From Mesosutterella faecium (GTDB lineage Bacteria > Pseudomonadota > Gammaproteobacteria > Burkholderiales > Burkholderiaceae_F), in NCBI RefSeq assembly GCF_022809315.2, contig NZ_JAKZJU020000001.1, forward strand, positions 620,001 through 684,000: a stretch of 64,000 nucleotides of DNA, read 5' to 3'. Shown piece after piece: positions 32,611 through 43,066 of this stretch. Under the pieces are notes generated by a model. That model had not been told where the DNA came from and did no database searches. It was given only the letters and a program-made list of their open reading frames with translations. Made by a program: the position numbers and the translations under genes. Position 1 is the first letter of the stretch, and every line of letters begins with the position of its first letter.

Positions 32611-32645
32611 AAAAAAAGACCTCTTCCCCCCGAAGGGGAAAGAGG
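32611..32645 (-). terminator. Intrinsic terminator downstream of aspS
   Basis: CCTCTTCCCC (32620-32629) pairs with GGGGAAAGAGG (32635-32645); on the minus strand it is followed by seven T. It lies about 30 bases after the aspS stop, between two convergent genes, and may also slow the mtnA operon transcript. Confidence 0.78.
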
Positions 32646-32674
32646 CCGGAGCGGGCGCGGGCCCCTTTAAGGGC

Positions 32675-34480
<1,806 letters not shown>

Positions 34481-34525
34481 ACAAGCTCCGGGTCAAACAA
34501 AAAAGCAGAAAAGCTTTTTTCTGCA

Positions 34526-34575
34526 GAAACAAAAAGCCACCGGCGCTCCCGAGCGCCCGCAACGGGAGCCGCCGG
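34526..34575 (-). terminator. Intrinsic terminator between the DUF502 gene and aspS
   Basis: CCGGCGCTCCCG (34540-34551) pairs with CGGGAGC-C-GCCGG (34563-34575); on the minus strand the stem is followed by a T-rich run. A second, AT-rich inverted repeat (GCAGAAAAGC...TTTTCTGC, about 34505-34524) sits immediately beyond it, close to the aspS start. Confidence 0.65.
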
Positions 34576-34652
34576 CAACTGACATATTCTTAAAGTTTAG
34601 CGCGAGGCAGGCGCTGTGAGTGGACTCGAGGCAAGAATTGTTGGACGGGTCC

Positions 34653-35279
34653 TCAGGGCTCGGGCGTCTTTGCCTCGACCTCCGAGGCGGATCCCGGCTG
34701 CACGACCCCCATCGAGACGTGGAAGGTGAGGGCCTCGTCGATGCTGCAGCTCGTATCGCGGACGTCTTCCTGCGGCACGAGCACAACGTAGCCGGACGTG
34801 GGGTTGGGGGCGGTGGGGATGAAGACCGCGACCGCGCTGCCCCCGCAGCTCTGCGAGAGAGCCGGCCCTGCCTGATTGGCCACGAACCCGAGCGTCCACA
34901 TGCCTTTTCTCGGGTACTCGACCAGAACGACCTTCTGGAAGCTTCGGGACTGCGGATTGAGGAAAGTCCCGGCTATCTTCTTGATCCCGCCGTAGAGCTG
35001 CTTGACCACGGGAATGCGCTCGAGCAGCGTCTCCCACCAGTACACCAGCTTTCTGCCGAGCACATTGGCCACCACCACGCCGGTGAGCAGGACGATGGCC
35101 GCGGCAACGAGCAGGCCGAAGCCCGGGATGTGCACGCCGTAAATGGATTCGGGCAGCCAGCGCGGGGGCAGAAACACGAGCAGCCTGTCGCTGAACTCGA
35201 TGACGCTGTCGAGAATCCAGACCGTAAAGAGCAGCGGAATCCAGAAAAGGAGCCCGGCGGAAAAAAACTTCTTGAACAT
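34653..35279 (-). CDS. DUF502 membrane protein
   Basis: A 208-residue inner-membrane protein with two transmembrane segments (about residues 7-28 and 52-75) and a C-terminal cytoplasmic or periplasmic domain. The DUF502 signatures are IPLLFTVWILDSVI, the IPVVKQLYGGIKKIAGTF block and FIPTAPNPTSGYVVLVP. Its biochemical role is unknown; it is found next to aspS and fmdB in many betaproteobacteria, as here. The last 15 residues are acidic and variable. Confidence 0.9.
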   Translation of the reverse strand: MFKKFFSAGLLFWIPLLFTVWILDSVIEFSDRLLVFLPPRWLPESIYGVHIPGFGLLVAAAIVLLTGVVVANVLGRKLVYWWETLLERIPVVKQLYGGIKKIAGTFLNPQSRSFQKVVLVEYPRKGMWTLGFVANQAGPALSQSCGGSAVAVFIPTAPNPTSGYVVLVPQEDVRDTSCSIDEALTFHVSMGVVQPGSASEVEAKTPEP

Positions 35280-35287
35280 GATATGAA

Positions 35288-35334
35288 AGAAAAAAATGCG
35301 CCCGCGGACCTCCCTGCCGGGGTCTCGGGCGCAT
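35288..35334 (-). terminator. Intrinsic terminator between fmdB and the DUF502 gene
   Basis: ATGCGCCCG (35296-35304) pairs with CGGGCGCAT (35326-35334), with an inner stem (GACC...GGTC). On the minus strand it is followed by TTTTTTTC, a textbook structure. It starts about 25 bases after the fmdB stop and ends about 10 bases before the DUF502 start codon, so it probably works as an attenuator within the conserved fmdB-DUF502-aspS order. Confidence 0.76.
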
Positions 35335-35359
35335 GGCAGACCGCAGCGCCTGGGGCGCT

Positions 35360-35581
35360 TCAGTCAGAATTCTTGTGAGCCGCAGCGACCCCTGTGTGGC
35401 CGGCGTTGAAGTCCGTGGCGGCCCAGCCCTTTCCCTTCAGCTCGAAGCCCGGGGCGGAAAGCTGCTTGACCAGGGTGTCCTTGCCGCACTTGGGGCAGGT
35501 TTTGAGCGGCTTGTCGGAAAACTTCTGGATGACATCCTCTTCATAGCCGCAGGAAGAGCATTTGTAACCGTAAATCGGCAT
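35360..35581 (-). CDS. FmdB-family zinc-ribbon protein
   Basis: A 73-residue protein starting MPIYGYKCSSCGYEEDVIQ, with a second pair in KTCPKCGKDTLVKQLSAPGF: four cysteines forming a zinc ribbon. This is the FmdB/CxxC_CXXC_SSSS family, whose function is unknown although some members are linked to regulation of amidase genes. The ATG at 35581 gives the family-standard MPIY start; an in-frame start seven codons earlier is less likely. It is the first gene of fmdB-DUF502-aspS. Confidence 0.9.
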   Translation of the reverse strand: MPIYGYKCSSCGYEEDVIQKFSDKPLKTCPKCGKDTLVKQLSAPGFELKGKGWAATDFNAGHTGVAAAHKNSD

Positions 35582-35615
35582 GATTTCTGAATAGTCCTTC
35601 AAAAACAGACACGGG

Positions 35616-35645
35616 CCAGTGCTCTGGCCTCATAAAATTATAATT
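35616..35645. promoter_or_regulatory. AT-rich divergent promoter region, fmdB / inositol-phosphatase gene
   Basis: Within an otherwise GC-rich sequence, AAATTATAATTATG carries a TATAAT-like -10 box on both strands (35639-35644 plus, 35637-35642 minus). No good -35 box is visible for either direction. The region separates the divergent fmdB and inositol-phosphatase genes. Confidence 0.35.
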
Positions 35646-35719
35646 ATGGCTCAACTGATTACTTATGTGTCGGAAAGTCCGATGCGCGGCTTCGGTATTT
35701 AAATGGAGGGAGCAAAGCG

Positions 35720-36571
35720 ATGACAGAGCCGGTCGGTTACACCAGGAATATCGGGCAGGAGGAGCTCAGGCAGTTCCTGCCTTTCCTTCAGGAGCTGGCG
35801 GACGCTGCCGCCGCCGAAATCCTCCCTAATTTTCTCACCGGCATTCACGTCGACGAGAAGTCCAACCATACGCCGGTCACCCGGGCGGACCGCGGAGCCG
35901 AAAAGGCCATGCGCGACCTCATTGAAGCCCGGTTCCCCGCCCACGGCATTCTGGGGGAGGAGTGGGGAGTCAGGGAGCCGGCCGCGGCCCTGCCGCGCTA
36001 CCGCTGGATACTTGATCCCATCGACGGGACGCGCGCGTTCATCTCCAACTGCTTCCTGTTCGGGAACCTGATCGCGCTTGAACGCGATGACGGGGAGGGC
36101 TTCGGCCCCATCCTTTCCTCCATCGCTTTTCCCGCAGCCGGGGTGCGGGCGATCGGCTGGAAGAATCACGCGGAGCTGCGCCGCGGGCCAGGCTTTTCTC
36201 AGTCCGTCCCCATGAAGGTGCGCCCGTGCTCCAGCCTGAAGGAGGCCACGCTGCTGGTGACTTCTCACTGGAGCACTCCCGAGCAGGTCGGGGACGGGCG
36301 GATGCAGAAGCTGGTCGACCAGGCGAAGCTCTATCGCACCTGGGGCGACTGCTTCGGCTATTTCGCCGTCGCCTCCGGCGGGGCCGACATCATGATTGAC
36401 CCTGACCTGTCGTACTGGGATGCGGCCGCCCTGATCCCCGTGGTCGAGGGGGCGGGCGGCGTCATCACCAGCACGAAGGGCGGCAGCCCGCTCATCGACA
36501 AGTCCGCTGTGTGCACGGCCGGCGGTCTGCACCGCGAGGTGCTGCAGATCCTTAACTCTTCTTCTCTGTAG
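35720..36571 (+). CDS. Inositol-monophosphatase-family phosphatase (HisN-like)
   Basis: A Mg-dependent phosphatase of 283 residues. It has HGILGEEWG (metal-binding Glu), WILDPIDGTRAFISN (Asp-Pro-Ile-Asp-Gly metal site) and the C-terminal LSYWDAAALIPVVEGAGGVIT. The wording DPIDGTRAFI and the spacing resemble HisN-type histidinol-phosphate phosphatases more than SuhB, but inositol phosphate or 3'-phosphoadenosine substrates cannot be excluded. GGAGGGAG lies 8 bases before the ATG. Its last 20 bases overlap the end of the convergent sensor kinase. Confidence 0.87.
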   Translation: MTEPVGYTRNIGQEELRQFLPFLQELADAAAAEILPNFLTGIHVDEKSNHTPVTRADRGAEKAMRDLIEARFPAHGILGEEWGVREPAAALPRYRWILDPIDGTRAFISNCFLFGNLIALERDDGEGFGPILSSIAFPAAGVRAIGWKNHAELRRGPGFSQSVPMKVRPCSSLKEATLLVTSHWSTPEQVGDGRMQKLVDQAKLYRTWGDCFGYFAVASGGADIMIDPDLSYWDAAALIPVVEGAGGVITSTKGGSPLIDKSAVCTAGGLHREVLQILNSSSL

Positions 36572-37964
36572 CGGCGGGTTCGGAGAGGGCGGGCAGCGTG
36601 ATCAGGACGCGCAGCCCGTGCGGGCGGATGTTCTCGGCGGCAATGCTGCCGCCGAAGCGCCTGGCGGTCTCCCGTGCGATGGCCAGCCCAAGCCCGAAAC
36701 CCGAGCCCGTGGGCTGCCCCGATCCCCTGAAGAAGGGGACAAAGAGCGTGGGCAGCTCCTTCGGATCGGCCCCGGGGCCCTGATCCTCAATCGCGATGCT
36801 GATTTGATCGTCGCCGTTTCTCCAGGCCCTGCAGGTGATGACGCCCTGCTCGGGAGAAAAGCGGATGGCGTTTCGGATGACGTTTTCCAGAGCGTGGGCC
36901 AGGATGTTGGAATTGCCGGTCAGTCTGAGCGGCGAGTCGGGCAGCTCGGCCCGGATCGAGACTTTTTTCCTGCTGGCCTCGATGCCTGCGCTGTCAATCA
37001 CGTCCTGCAGCGTTTCGCCGGCGTCAAACACGACACGGTTCTCGCGCTCGAGCGGCAGATCCGCTGCGTTGAGCCGAGTGTAGGTGAGGAGGTCGTCGAT
37101 CAGGGCGTCCATTTTTTTAACGTCGGATTCGATGTGATCCAGCATCGCGGGGATCTTCTCGGGGGACTGCCTCGCGATGTCAATCGCGCAGTTCATGCGC
37201 GCAAGGGGCGAACGAAGTTCATGGCTGACGTTGTGAAAAAGCGTCTGCTGGCGCTCGAGCAGCTGCTCTATGGTCCCCGCCATCTTGTCAAAGCACTGCG
37301 ACAGGCTCTGGAGCTCCACGCTGGAGGTCCGGACGGACTGAGAGACCCGCACCGACAGATCCCCGGCGGTGACTTTGTCCATGGCCTGTTCGATTGTCCG
37401 GATCGGGCGGGTGATGGACCAGGCCATGCCCGAGGCGACCGCCACGGCTACCAGCAGGGAGGCGATGATGTTGGGCCAGAGCGGGCGCGACAGGAAAAAA
37501 CGCGACTCGCTCAGGAAGCTGCTGCTGTTTCTTACCGTGAAGGCGAGGACCGGCCGTCCTTCGAGACTGATCCGGACAATGTCCCCCGAACCGGGATTCT
37601 GGGCGTACATCTCGCGGGCCTGTTTCACCAGGGACGCTGAGATGGGGCGGCCGGCCAGATCTTTGCCGCTCTCGTCAACGGCATAGACGTAGGAGTGGTC
37701 GACGAGGGGCTTTTGCTCCTTCAGCCACTGCGTGAGTCCGGCTTGCCCCGCAATGCCGGCCATCTGGGAGGCGAACACCAGCCGGTCCCTGCTTCCGGGG
37801 TTGCTCGGGATCTGGGCGGAGTGCAGCCCCAGGATGATCGTGAACACGAAAACCCCCGACAGCACCATGGCCGCCAGAAAGGCGGCCAGAACGCGCCAGA
37901 AAACCGTGTTGAATTTTTTAAGGGACGCAGAGCGCGGCTGAGGGACCGCGGAAACGGAATTCAT
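36552..37964 (-). CDS. Sensor histidine kinase, CpxA/OmpR-system type
   Basis: A membrane kinase of 470 residues: first transmembrane helix about 22-48, periplasmic sensor about 49-160, second helix about 163-184, HAMP domain (RPIRTIEQAMDKVTAGDLSVRV, 186-240), HisKA with phospho-His248 (FHNVSHELRSPLARM), and HATPase with N box (NVIRNAIRF), DQGPGAD and GFGLGLAIA. The domain layout resembles CpxA; the signal is unknown. Its start overlaps the regulator stop by ATGA, so the two genes form one operon. Confidence 0.92.
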   Translation of the reverse strand: MNSVSAVPQPRSASLKKFNTVFWRVLAAFLAAMVLSGVFVFTIILGLHSAQIPSNPGSRDRLVFASQMAGIAGQAGLTQWLKEQKPLVDHSYVYAVDESGKDLAGRPISASLVKQAREMYAQNPGSGDIVRISLEGRPVLAFTVRNSSSFLSESRFFLSRPLWPNIIASLLVAVAVASGMAWSITRPIRTIEQAMDKVTAGDLSVRVSQSVRTSSVELQSLSQCFDKMAGTIEQLLERQQTLFHNVSHELRSPLARMNCAIDIARQSPEKIPAMLDHIESDVKKMDALIDDLLTYTRLNAADLPLERENRVVFDAGETLQDVIDSAGIEASRKKVSIRAELPDSPLRLTGNSNILAHALENVIRNAIRFSPEQGVITCRAWRNGDDQISIAIEDQGPGADPKELPTLFVPFFRGSGQPTGSGFGLGLAIARETARRFGGSIAAENIRPHGLRVLITLPALSEPAATEKKS

Positions 37965-38680
37965 TTGGTCTGGTTCGGCATTTTTGTGACGGACATCTGG
38001 TAGCCGAAGCCGCGGATGCTGTCGATGGAGATCGCGTCGCCCGCCGCACGGCTTATTTTGTGGCGGATCGAGCTGACATGCACATCGATCGCTCTGTCGT
38101 AGCGGCCCATGTCGCGGCCGAGAACCTTGACGTAGATGTCGGCTTTGGAAACCCGGTTGCCCAAGTTTTTGGCGAGCATTTCGAAAAGCGAGAATTCCGT
38201 CGACGTGAACTCAATCGGGGTCTGCGTCTTCGTGACCCACACCCGCCGCTGCGAGGAGCTCAGGGTGAGCGGCCCGATGATCAGGGGGATGCTTGAGGCC
38301 CCAGTCCCGGAGGATCTCCGGAGAATGGCGCGGATTCGGGCGAAAAGCTCCCGGGGAGTGAAGGGCTTGGAGACGTAGTCGTCCGCACCGAGTTCCAGGC
38401 CGATGATCCTGTCGGCGGAATCGCCGCGGGCGGTAAGCATGATGACGGGGATGTGCGACCACTCCCGGATCTTGATAAGCACGTCCGTGCCCCTCATGCC
38501 GGGCATCATAAGGTCAAGGATGACGAGGTCAAAATTTTCCTGGGAGAGCTTCAGAAGCGCCTCCTTCCCGTTGTAGGCGGGCGTGGGGGCAAAGCCCTCC
38601 AGCTGGAGCCCGTCGGTCAAAAGGGAGACTAGATCCGCGTCATCGTCTACGAGAAGAATTTTGGGTTTTGCATCAGGCAT
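37961..38680 (-). CDS. OmpR-family response regulator
   Basis: A 239-residue regulator: receiver domain (residues 6-120) with the acidic pocket VDDDAD and phospho-acceptor Asp56 (ILDLMMP), Thr in MLTARGD, Lys in YVSKPF; then a winged-helix DNA-binding domain (about 135-230) ending YDRAIDVHVSSIRHKI...IRGFGYQMS. It resembles CpxR/OmpR. It is co-transcribed with the downstream kinase. A pair of direct repeats overlapping its promoter is a plausible autoregulatory site. Confidence 0.93.
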   Translation of the reverse strand: MPDAKPKILLVDDDADLVSLLTDGLQLEGFAPTPAYNGKEALLKLSQENFDLVILDLMMPGMRGTDVLIKIREWSHIPVIMLTARGDSADRIIGLELGADDYVSKPFTPRELFARIRAILRRSSGTGASSIPLIIGPLTLSSSQRRVWVTKTQTPIEFTSTEFSLFEMLAKNLGNRVSKADIYVKVLGRDMGRYDRAIDVHVSSIRHKISRAAGDAISIDSIRGFGYQMSVTKMPNQTK

Positions 38681-38715
38681 GGCAGCAGGTGTGAAAATTG
38701 CACGCTTCTAAGAAG

Positions 38716-38744
38716 ATTATAAAAATATTATTTATCAAAGATAA
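38716..38744 (-). promoter_or_regulatory. Candidate promoter of the OmpR-type regulator operon
   Basis: On the minus strand a perfect TATAAT (38716-38721) is preceded at 17-bp spacing by TTATCT (38739-38744), which matches TTGACA at three positions. The weak -35 overlaps the first of two direct repeats, the usual layout for activation by an OmpR-type protein. Confidence 0.45.
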
Positions 38745-38783
38745 CGGTCCTACTCCGCTCAATGATAACGGTCTTGCTCCGTT
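38740..38783. repeat. Two 20-bp direct repeats, 24-bp period (candidate operator)
   Basis: Bases 38740-38759 (GATAACGGTCCTACTCCGCT) and 38764-38783 (GATAACGGTCTTGCTCCGTT) match at 16 of 20 positions, with the 10-base core GATAACGGTC identical. They lie just upstream of, and overlap, the -35 of the OmpR-type operon and are not seen elsewhere in the window by eye. They are candidate binding sites for the neighbouring response regulator. Confidence 0.5.
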
Positions 38784-38907
38784 TTGTGCTCGTCCGCGCA
38801 GCGCGGGATAAGCGGCTGCGGCAGAGAGACTGCCGGCCTCCGGCCGGCCCCGGGGGCTTCCCGAGGCCTGTGGGAAAAGTCGGAGGGTTTAATCCATTAT
38901 CGTGCTT

Positions 38908-38913
38908 TATAAT
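38908..38913 (+). promoter_or_regulatory. Candidate -10 box for the NarL-type two-component pair
   Basis: A perfect TATAAT lies 103 bases upstream of the NarL-type start codon in a GC-rich setting. No good -35 is found at 16-18 bp, so an activator may be required, or this is a chance match. Confidence 0.35.
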
Positions 38914-39015
38914 CCGAAAAAGCCCCGGTTTACGAGGCGGGCCGCAGATGCTCCGGCCTGCATTCCGGGGGTTTGCTTACGTTTGTTTCCAGCCTGACTG
39001 AAAATCAAAGCTTAA

Positions 39016-39675
39016 ATGCCAGAAAACAAAATCAACGTGCTGCTTGTTGAGGACGACGGCGAGGTCCGCCACCGTTTCGAAACTACGATCAATCAGGACC
39101 CGCTGATGAGAGTGGTTGGCTGCGCCTCCACAAAGAGGGACGCCGCCCGACTGATCGAAACGTTGAAATTTGAAGTGATGGTGATAGACCTCGGGTTGCC
39201 CGACGGGGACGGGATAGACCTTATCCACCTCGCGAGCCGTCTGCACCCGTCTTCTGACATCATGGTGATCACGGTCTACGGAGACGAGCAGCACGTGGTC
39301 AACTCCATCGCGGCCGGCGCGACGGGCTACATCCTCAAGGAGGCCGAAAGCGAGGACATCACCGCACAGATCAAGCTGCTGCGCGGCGGCGGCTCTCCTG
39401 TGAGCCCCTCGGTGGCCAGGAGCGTGCTGAGGGCTCTGCAGACTCATTCGAGCGGCATTGTCCAGTCTTCCGAGCCCAATCCTCTGTCCACGCGCGAGAC
39501 TGAGATCCTGCATCTGCTCGCCAAGGGCATGAGCTTCAATGAAATAGGGGAGATTCTCTCTATTTCGCCCCACACCGTCACCGCCCACATCAAGAAGATT
39601 TATCGCAAGCTGCAGGTGCACTCGCGCGGCGAGGCGGTCTATGAGGCCGGTCAGATGGGTCTGCTCAACTCCTGA
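39016..39675 (+). CDS. NarL/FixJ-family response regulator
   Basis: 219 residues. The receiver domain (5-125) has VEDDGE, phospho-acceptor Asp58 (VIDLGLPDGDG) and Lys in GYILKEA; a LuxR-type helix-turn-helix follows (LSTRETEILHLLAKGMSFNEIGEILSISPHTVTAHIKKIYRKL, about 153-197). It is followed by a histidine kinase whose ATG overlaps its stop (TGATG), forming a cognate pair. It differs from the regulator at the window start, so it is not a recent duplicate. Confidence 0.93.
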   Translation: MPENKINVLLVEDDGEVRHRFETTINQDPLMRVVGCASTKRDAARLIETLKFEVMVIDLGLPDGDGIDLIHLASRLHPSSDIMVITVYGDEQHVVNSIAAGATGYILKEAESEDITAQIKLLRGGGSPVSPSVARSVLRALQTHSSGIVQSSEPNPLSTRETEILHLLAKGMSFNEIGEILSISPHTVTAHIKKIYRKLQVHSRGEAVYEAGQMGLLNS

Positions 39676-40823
39676 TGAAGAAGCTGCGTCTGCTCGGGGG
39701 GACGCTGCTCGCCCTGTGTTCCCCTGCGGCTCTTGCCGAAGGTCCGGAAGGGTCTTTCCCCTTTCTTGTTTTCCTGCTTTTGAACGCTAGGCATCTTCTC
39801 TACGGTGCGTGCCTTGCGGTTCTTTTTGTCCTCGTGCGCGGCCAGGCGCACCGGCCCGCGGAACGCTCAGGTGCGGTTTCCGCGGCAGCGCTGCTGTTTT
39901 TCGGGCTTCTGCAGGCGCTCCTGTGTCCCTTCGCCGCCAGTCTTTCCTGGCTGAACGGGGAGAGTCTGGTGCTCCTCCTGCTCGTTTTGGCCGGAGGGAC
40001 TCTGCTTCTTCGGCGGCGGCCCGATGCAGCGCCGGTTTTCCCGGCGGCGGCCGCCTCGGCTTTCGCCTCGGGACTTGCGGTGTTCGCGCTGAAAGGCTCT
40101 TTGCAGCCGTTGCTCGTGGCGGAGGCGGCGTCCTTCTGCTGTCTGCTGCTATGGGGCTGGGCCCGGTGGGGTCGTTCCCCTGCGGCGCAGGACGAGGGGG
40201 TCGTCCGTAGGGAGGCGGAGCAGGAGGCTGTCGCCCGGGAGCGGGCAAGGTACATTCGCGATATGCACGACGGTCTTGGAGCCGAGCTTGTGTCGACGCT
40301 CGCCGCGGCAAAGACCGGCAAGCTTTCCCAGGAAGCGCTCGTGGACTCCCTGCAGTCTTGCCTGGATCAGATGCGCCTTGCGATCGACTCGAGCGGGGTA
40401 GGAACGGAGGATCTGACCGCCGCGCTGGCCAATCTGCGGTACCGTATGGAACCCAGGCTTCGCGCGGCCGGAATACATCTGGTCTGGGATGTCTCCGGCA
40501 TGCCGGATGACTTCGCCTGTCCCCCGGAGCTGTCCTTCTGCGCTCTGGGCGTGCTGCAGGAGGCTCTGACAAACGCTGTCAAATACAGCGGCGCTGACCG
40601 GCTCGAGGTCAAAGCCTCCGTGGACGGGGGCGTCCTGCTGCTTTCCGCCGCGGACAACGGCAGGGGCATGGCCCCCGGCGCTGTCTCCGACCGCTCGCAG
40701 GGCAACGGCCTCGGGCTGGCGAATATGAACCGGCGCGTGCGGGAGGCCGGCGGTGAGCTCAGCGTCTCGGCGGGGCCGCAGGCCCGAGGGGTGCAGGTGC
40801 GGCTGAAGCTGCCGGTGGCTTAG
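39675..40823 (+). CDS. Membrane histidine kinase of the HisKA_3 (NarX/DesK) type
   Basis: 382 residues. A signal-like start (residues 1-22) and about five hydrophobic segments (between 28 and 165) form a multi-span membrane part with no large periplasmic domain, so it may sense the membrane or a small hydrophobic signal. The dimerisation helix carries phospho-His198 ([11 protein letters not shown]), and the HATPase follows ([35 protein letters not shown]). It pairs with the preceding NarL-type regulator. Its end overlaps the convergent moaC by four bases. Confidence 0.9.
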   Translation: MKKLRLLGGTLLALCSPAALAEGPEGSFPFLVFLLLNARHLLYGACLAVLFVLVRGQAHRPAERSGAVSAAALLFFGLLQALLCPFAASLSWLNGESLVLLLLVLAGGTLLLRRRPDAAPVFPAAAASAFASGLAVFALKGSLQPLLVAEAASFCCLLLWGWARWGRSPAAQDEGVVRREAEQEAVARERARYIRDMHDGLGAELVSTLAAAKTGKLSQEALVDSLQSCLDQMRLAIDSSGVGTEDLTAALANLRYRMEPRLRAAGIHLVWDVSGMPDDFACPPELSFCALGVLQEALTNAVKYSGADRLEVKASVDGGVLLLSAADNGRGMAPGAVSDRSQGNGLGLANMNRRVREAGGELSVSAGPQARGVQVRLKLPVA

Positions 40824-41332
40824 CCGGCAGCAAGCTTCGGGGCGGGATCGGCGCTCTGCCAGTGGCCGCTTTTGCCCCCGTTCTTGTCAAGCAGGCGGAT
40901 GTCCGAGAGAACCATGCCCCGGTCGATCGCTTTGCACATGTCATAGATTGTGAGCAGCCCTATCTCCACGGCAGTGAGGGCCTCCATTTCCACGCCCGTT
41001 TTTCCGTCCGTTTCGCAGGTCGCCCGGCAGACTACGGCGCTTTCCTTTTCGTGGAGATCGAAGTCGACGGCCACATGGGTCAGGGGCAGAGGATGGCACA
41101 GCGGGACAAGCTCCGAGGTTTTCTTGCTTGCCATGATGGCGGCGATGCGTGCGATGCCAATGACGTCGCCTTTTTTGGCACTGCCCGAGGCGATGATCCG
41201 GAATGTGGAAGGATGCATGCGAATAACGCCCTGGGCCGTGGCGCACCGGTGGGTGATGCTCTTGGCGGCGACATCCACCATGTGGGCCTGTCCCCTGCTG
41301 TCGAAATGCGTTAAACCGTTTTCAGAAGTCAT
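40820..41332 (-). CDS. moaC: Cyclic pyranopterin monophosphate synthase
   Basis: MoaC completes the first step of molybdenum cofactor synthesis together with MoaA. The 170-residue protein has [22 protein letters not shown] (catalytic Lys and His), [29 protein letters not shown], with the catalytic Asp and Lys. I use the ATG at 41332 (MTSENG); an in-frame TTG seven codons earlier is possible. No other moa genes are nearby. Its presence implies molybdoenzymes elsewhere in the genome. Confidence 0.95.
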   Translation of the reverse strand: MTSENGLTHFDSRGQAHMVDVAAKSITHRCATAQGVIRMHPSTFRIIASGSAKKGDVIGIARIAAIMASKKTSELVPLCHPLPLTHVAVDFDLHEKESAVVCRATCETDGKTGVEMEALTAVEIGLLTIYDMCKAIDRGMVLSDIRLLDKNGGKSGHWQSADPAPKLAAG

Positions 41333-41431
41333 CGAGAAATACTCAGTCACCAAAAAAATGAAAGCGCGGCCTCTACTTGAGGCGCCGGCTTCTTATCATA
41401 GTTGAGGCTTGCTTTTTAGCGGAATAAACCG

Positions 41432-42940
41432 ATGAAGTCCTTGATCGCCTACTCTTTAAGCCTGATCCTCGCCGCCACGCCCGTCCTCAGCGCCTCGGCG
41501 GCTCAGGGCATGGATCAGGTCCGTCTCCCGGCCATCGGGGAGCCGGCGGGGTCCGGCGAGCTGTCCCCGGAGGAAGAGAGGCGGATCGGCGAGCAGTCTA
41601 TGGTCCAGATCCGTAACAGCCGCTTTTACCTCGATGACTTGGACGTCTCCGAGTATCTGAACCGGCTGGGCTACAGGCTGGTGGCCATGGCGCCCTCCAA
41701 CAGTTATGGTTTCCAGTTTTTCCCGCTGAAGGTGCCTGAGATTAACGCTTTCGCCCTTCCCGGCGGTTTCATCGCCGTTTTTTCCGGCACAGTACTCGCA
41801 GCCTCCGATGAGAGCGAGCTCGCGGGGGTTATGGCCCATGAAATAGCGCACGTTACCCAGAGGCATATCGCCCGGATGTTTGAAAGGCAGAAGGGCACGG
41901 GGGCGCTCGCCCTCGGGTCCTTCCTGCTTGCGATTCTAGCGGCTGCCGCTGGCGGTAGCTCGGGGGGCAACGCCGCCTCTGCCATCGTGATGGGCAGTCA
42001 GGCTGCCATGATCTCCAATCAGTTGAAATTTTCCAGAAGTGCCGAACAGGAGGCTGACCGCATAGGCTTCCAGATCCTTACGCGCGCCGGCTACGACCCC
42101 CGCGGCATGGTACGGTTTTTCCAGCGCCTGCAGCAGCAAAGCGGCAGCTATGATTCCTCGAACTCCTATCTGTCCGACCATCCGCTTACGATCGAACGCA
42201 TCGGGGACATGGAAAACAGGGCGAGAAACTATCCCCAGTCATTCCGAAAGTCCGACGACTTTGACTTCCTTCTGATCCAGGCCCGGCTGCTTGTGCTGCA
42301 GGGGGACCGCACGGCGGACTGGGAGGAAGCTGTGCGGCAGCTGCGGCTCAGGCTTGTCGGCCGGAGCTCCGGTGAGCAGGCTGCGGCGGCACACTACGGC
42401 CTGTCCGTGGCCTACAGGCAGATGGGCAGAGCGGCCGTGGCCTATGAAGAGGCGGAAAAGGCGGCTGCGGCAGCAGGGGGACGCAAAAGCGTCTTTATCG
42501 ACAAAAACCTCTGCGAAACCCGCTTCCTCGCCGCCGGCAGCGAGGTCGAAAAGGAGGCGGCGCTTGCCCAGATGCGCCGGCTCTGCGACCAGAACCCCGT
42601 TTCATCCATGACTGCAGGCGCTTACATCGAGGCGCTGCGCTCCATGGGCCGGTATGAAGAGATCCTCCGGTACCTGAAAACTCAGGGGGCCTTCTCGCAG
42701 GACAATCCCGCGTATTATCGTTACTACGCTCAGTCGAGCGAGGCCCTCGGGCGGCACAGTGAGTCGCACCTCGCCATCGGGAGGATGTACGCCCTGCAGG
42801 GAGAGTGGAAACAGGCTGCGATTCAATTCCACGAGGCGGAGAAGGCCTCGGACGGAGACTTCTATACGATGAGCGAGATTGATGCGAGGCTGCGCGAGGC
42901 CGAGGCCAGAATGAAGGACGAGGAGGGCGGGAGCCGTTAG
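41432..42940 (+). CDS. bepA: Periplasmic M48 metalloprotease with TPR domain (BepA-like)
   Basis: 502 residues. A signal peptide (to about residue 23) is followed by an M48 peptidase domain with zinc motif HEIAH (about residue 137) and the downstream Glu ligand in SRSAEQEADRIGF, a glycine/alanine-rich hydrophobic segment between them, and C-terminal tetratricopeptide repeats (about 290-490). In E. coli BepA degrades or rescues stalled outer-membrane proteins, notably LptD, with the BAM complex. The same role is likely given the lptD and surA genes nearby in this genome. Confidence 0.9.
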   Translation: MKSLIAYSLSLILAATPVLSASAAQGMDQVRLPAIGEPAGSGELSPEEERRIGEQSMVQIRNSRFYLDDLDVSEYLNRLGYRLVAMAPSNSYGFQFFPLKVPEINAFALPGGFIAVFSGTVLAASDESELAGVMAHEIAHVTQRHIARMFERQKGTGALALGSFLLAILAAAAGGSSGGNAASAIVMGSQAAMISNQLKFSRSAEQEADRIGFQILTRAGYDPRGMVRFFQRLQQQSGSYDSSNSYLSDHPLTIERIGDMENRARNYPQSFRKSDDFDFLLIQARLLVLQGDRTADWEEAVRQLRLRLVGRSSGEQAAAAHYGLSVAYRQMGRAAVAYEEAEKAAAAAGGRKSVFIDKNLCETRFLAAGSEVEKEAALAQMRRLCDQNPVSSMTAGAYIEALRSMGRYEEILRYLKTQGAFSQDNPAYYRYYAQSSEALGRHSESHLAIGRMYALQGEWKQAAIQFHEAEKASDGDFYTMSEIDARLREAEARMKDEEGGSR

Positions 42941-43066
42941 GCTCCCTATTCCGGCGGGGGATGTTAAGTCCCTCAAATCATGAGAAAATAGATACCTTTC
43001 ATACCGGCGGCCCGGCGGGGGAGCTCCCTTTCGGGCATTCATCCTTTACGGAAAAACAGATTTCCA

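Larger units (their letters stand above)
38681..39015. other. Intergenic region between two divergent two-component operons
   Basis: This 335-base stretch has no gene that I can support. It holds an AT-rich promoter for the minus-strand OmpR-type pair (38716-38744), two 20-bp direct repeats (38740-38783), a GC-rich inverted repeat (GCCGGCCTCCGGCCGGC near 38832), and a TATAAT box (38908-38913) pointing to the NarL-type pair, which would leave a leader of roughly 95 bases. Confidence 0.6.

Noticed and set aside
38740-38783. CRISPR array start
   Set aside because: Only two units, 4-base spacing, and no cas genes in the window.
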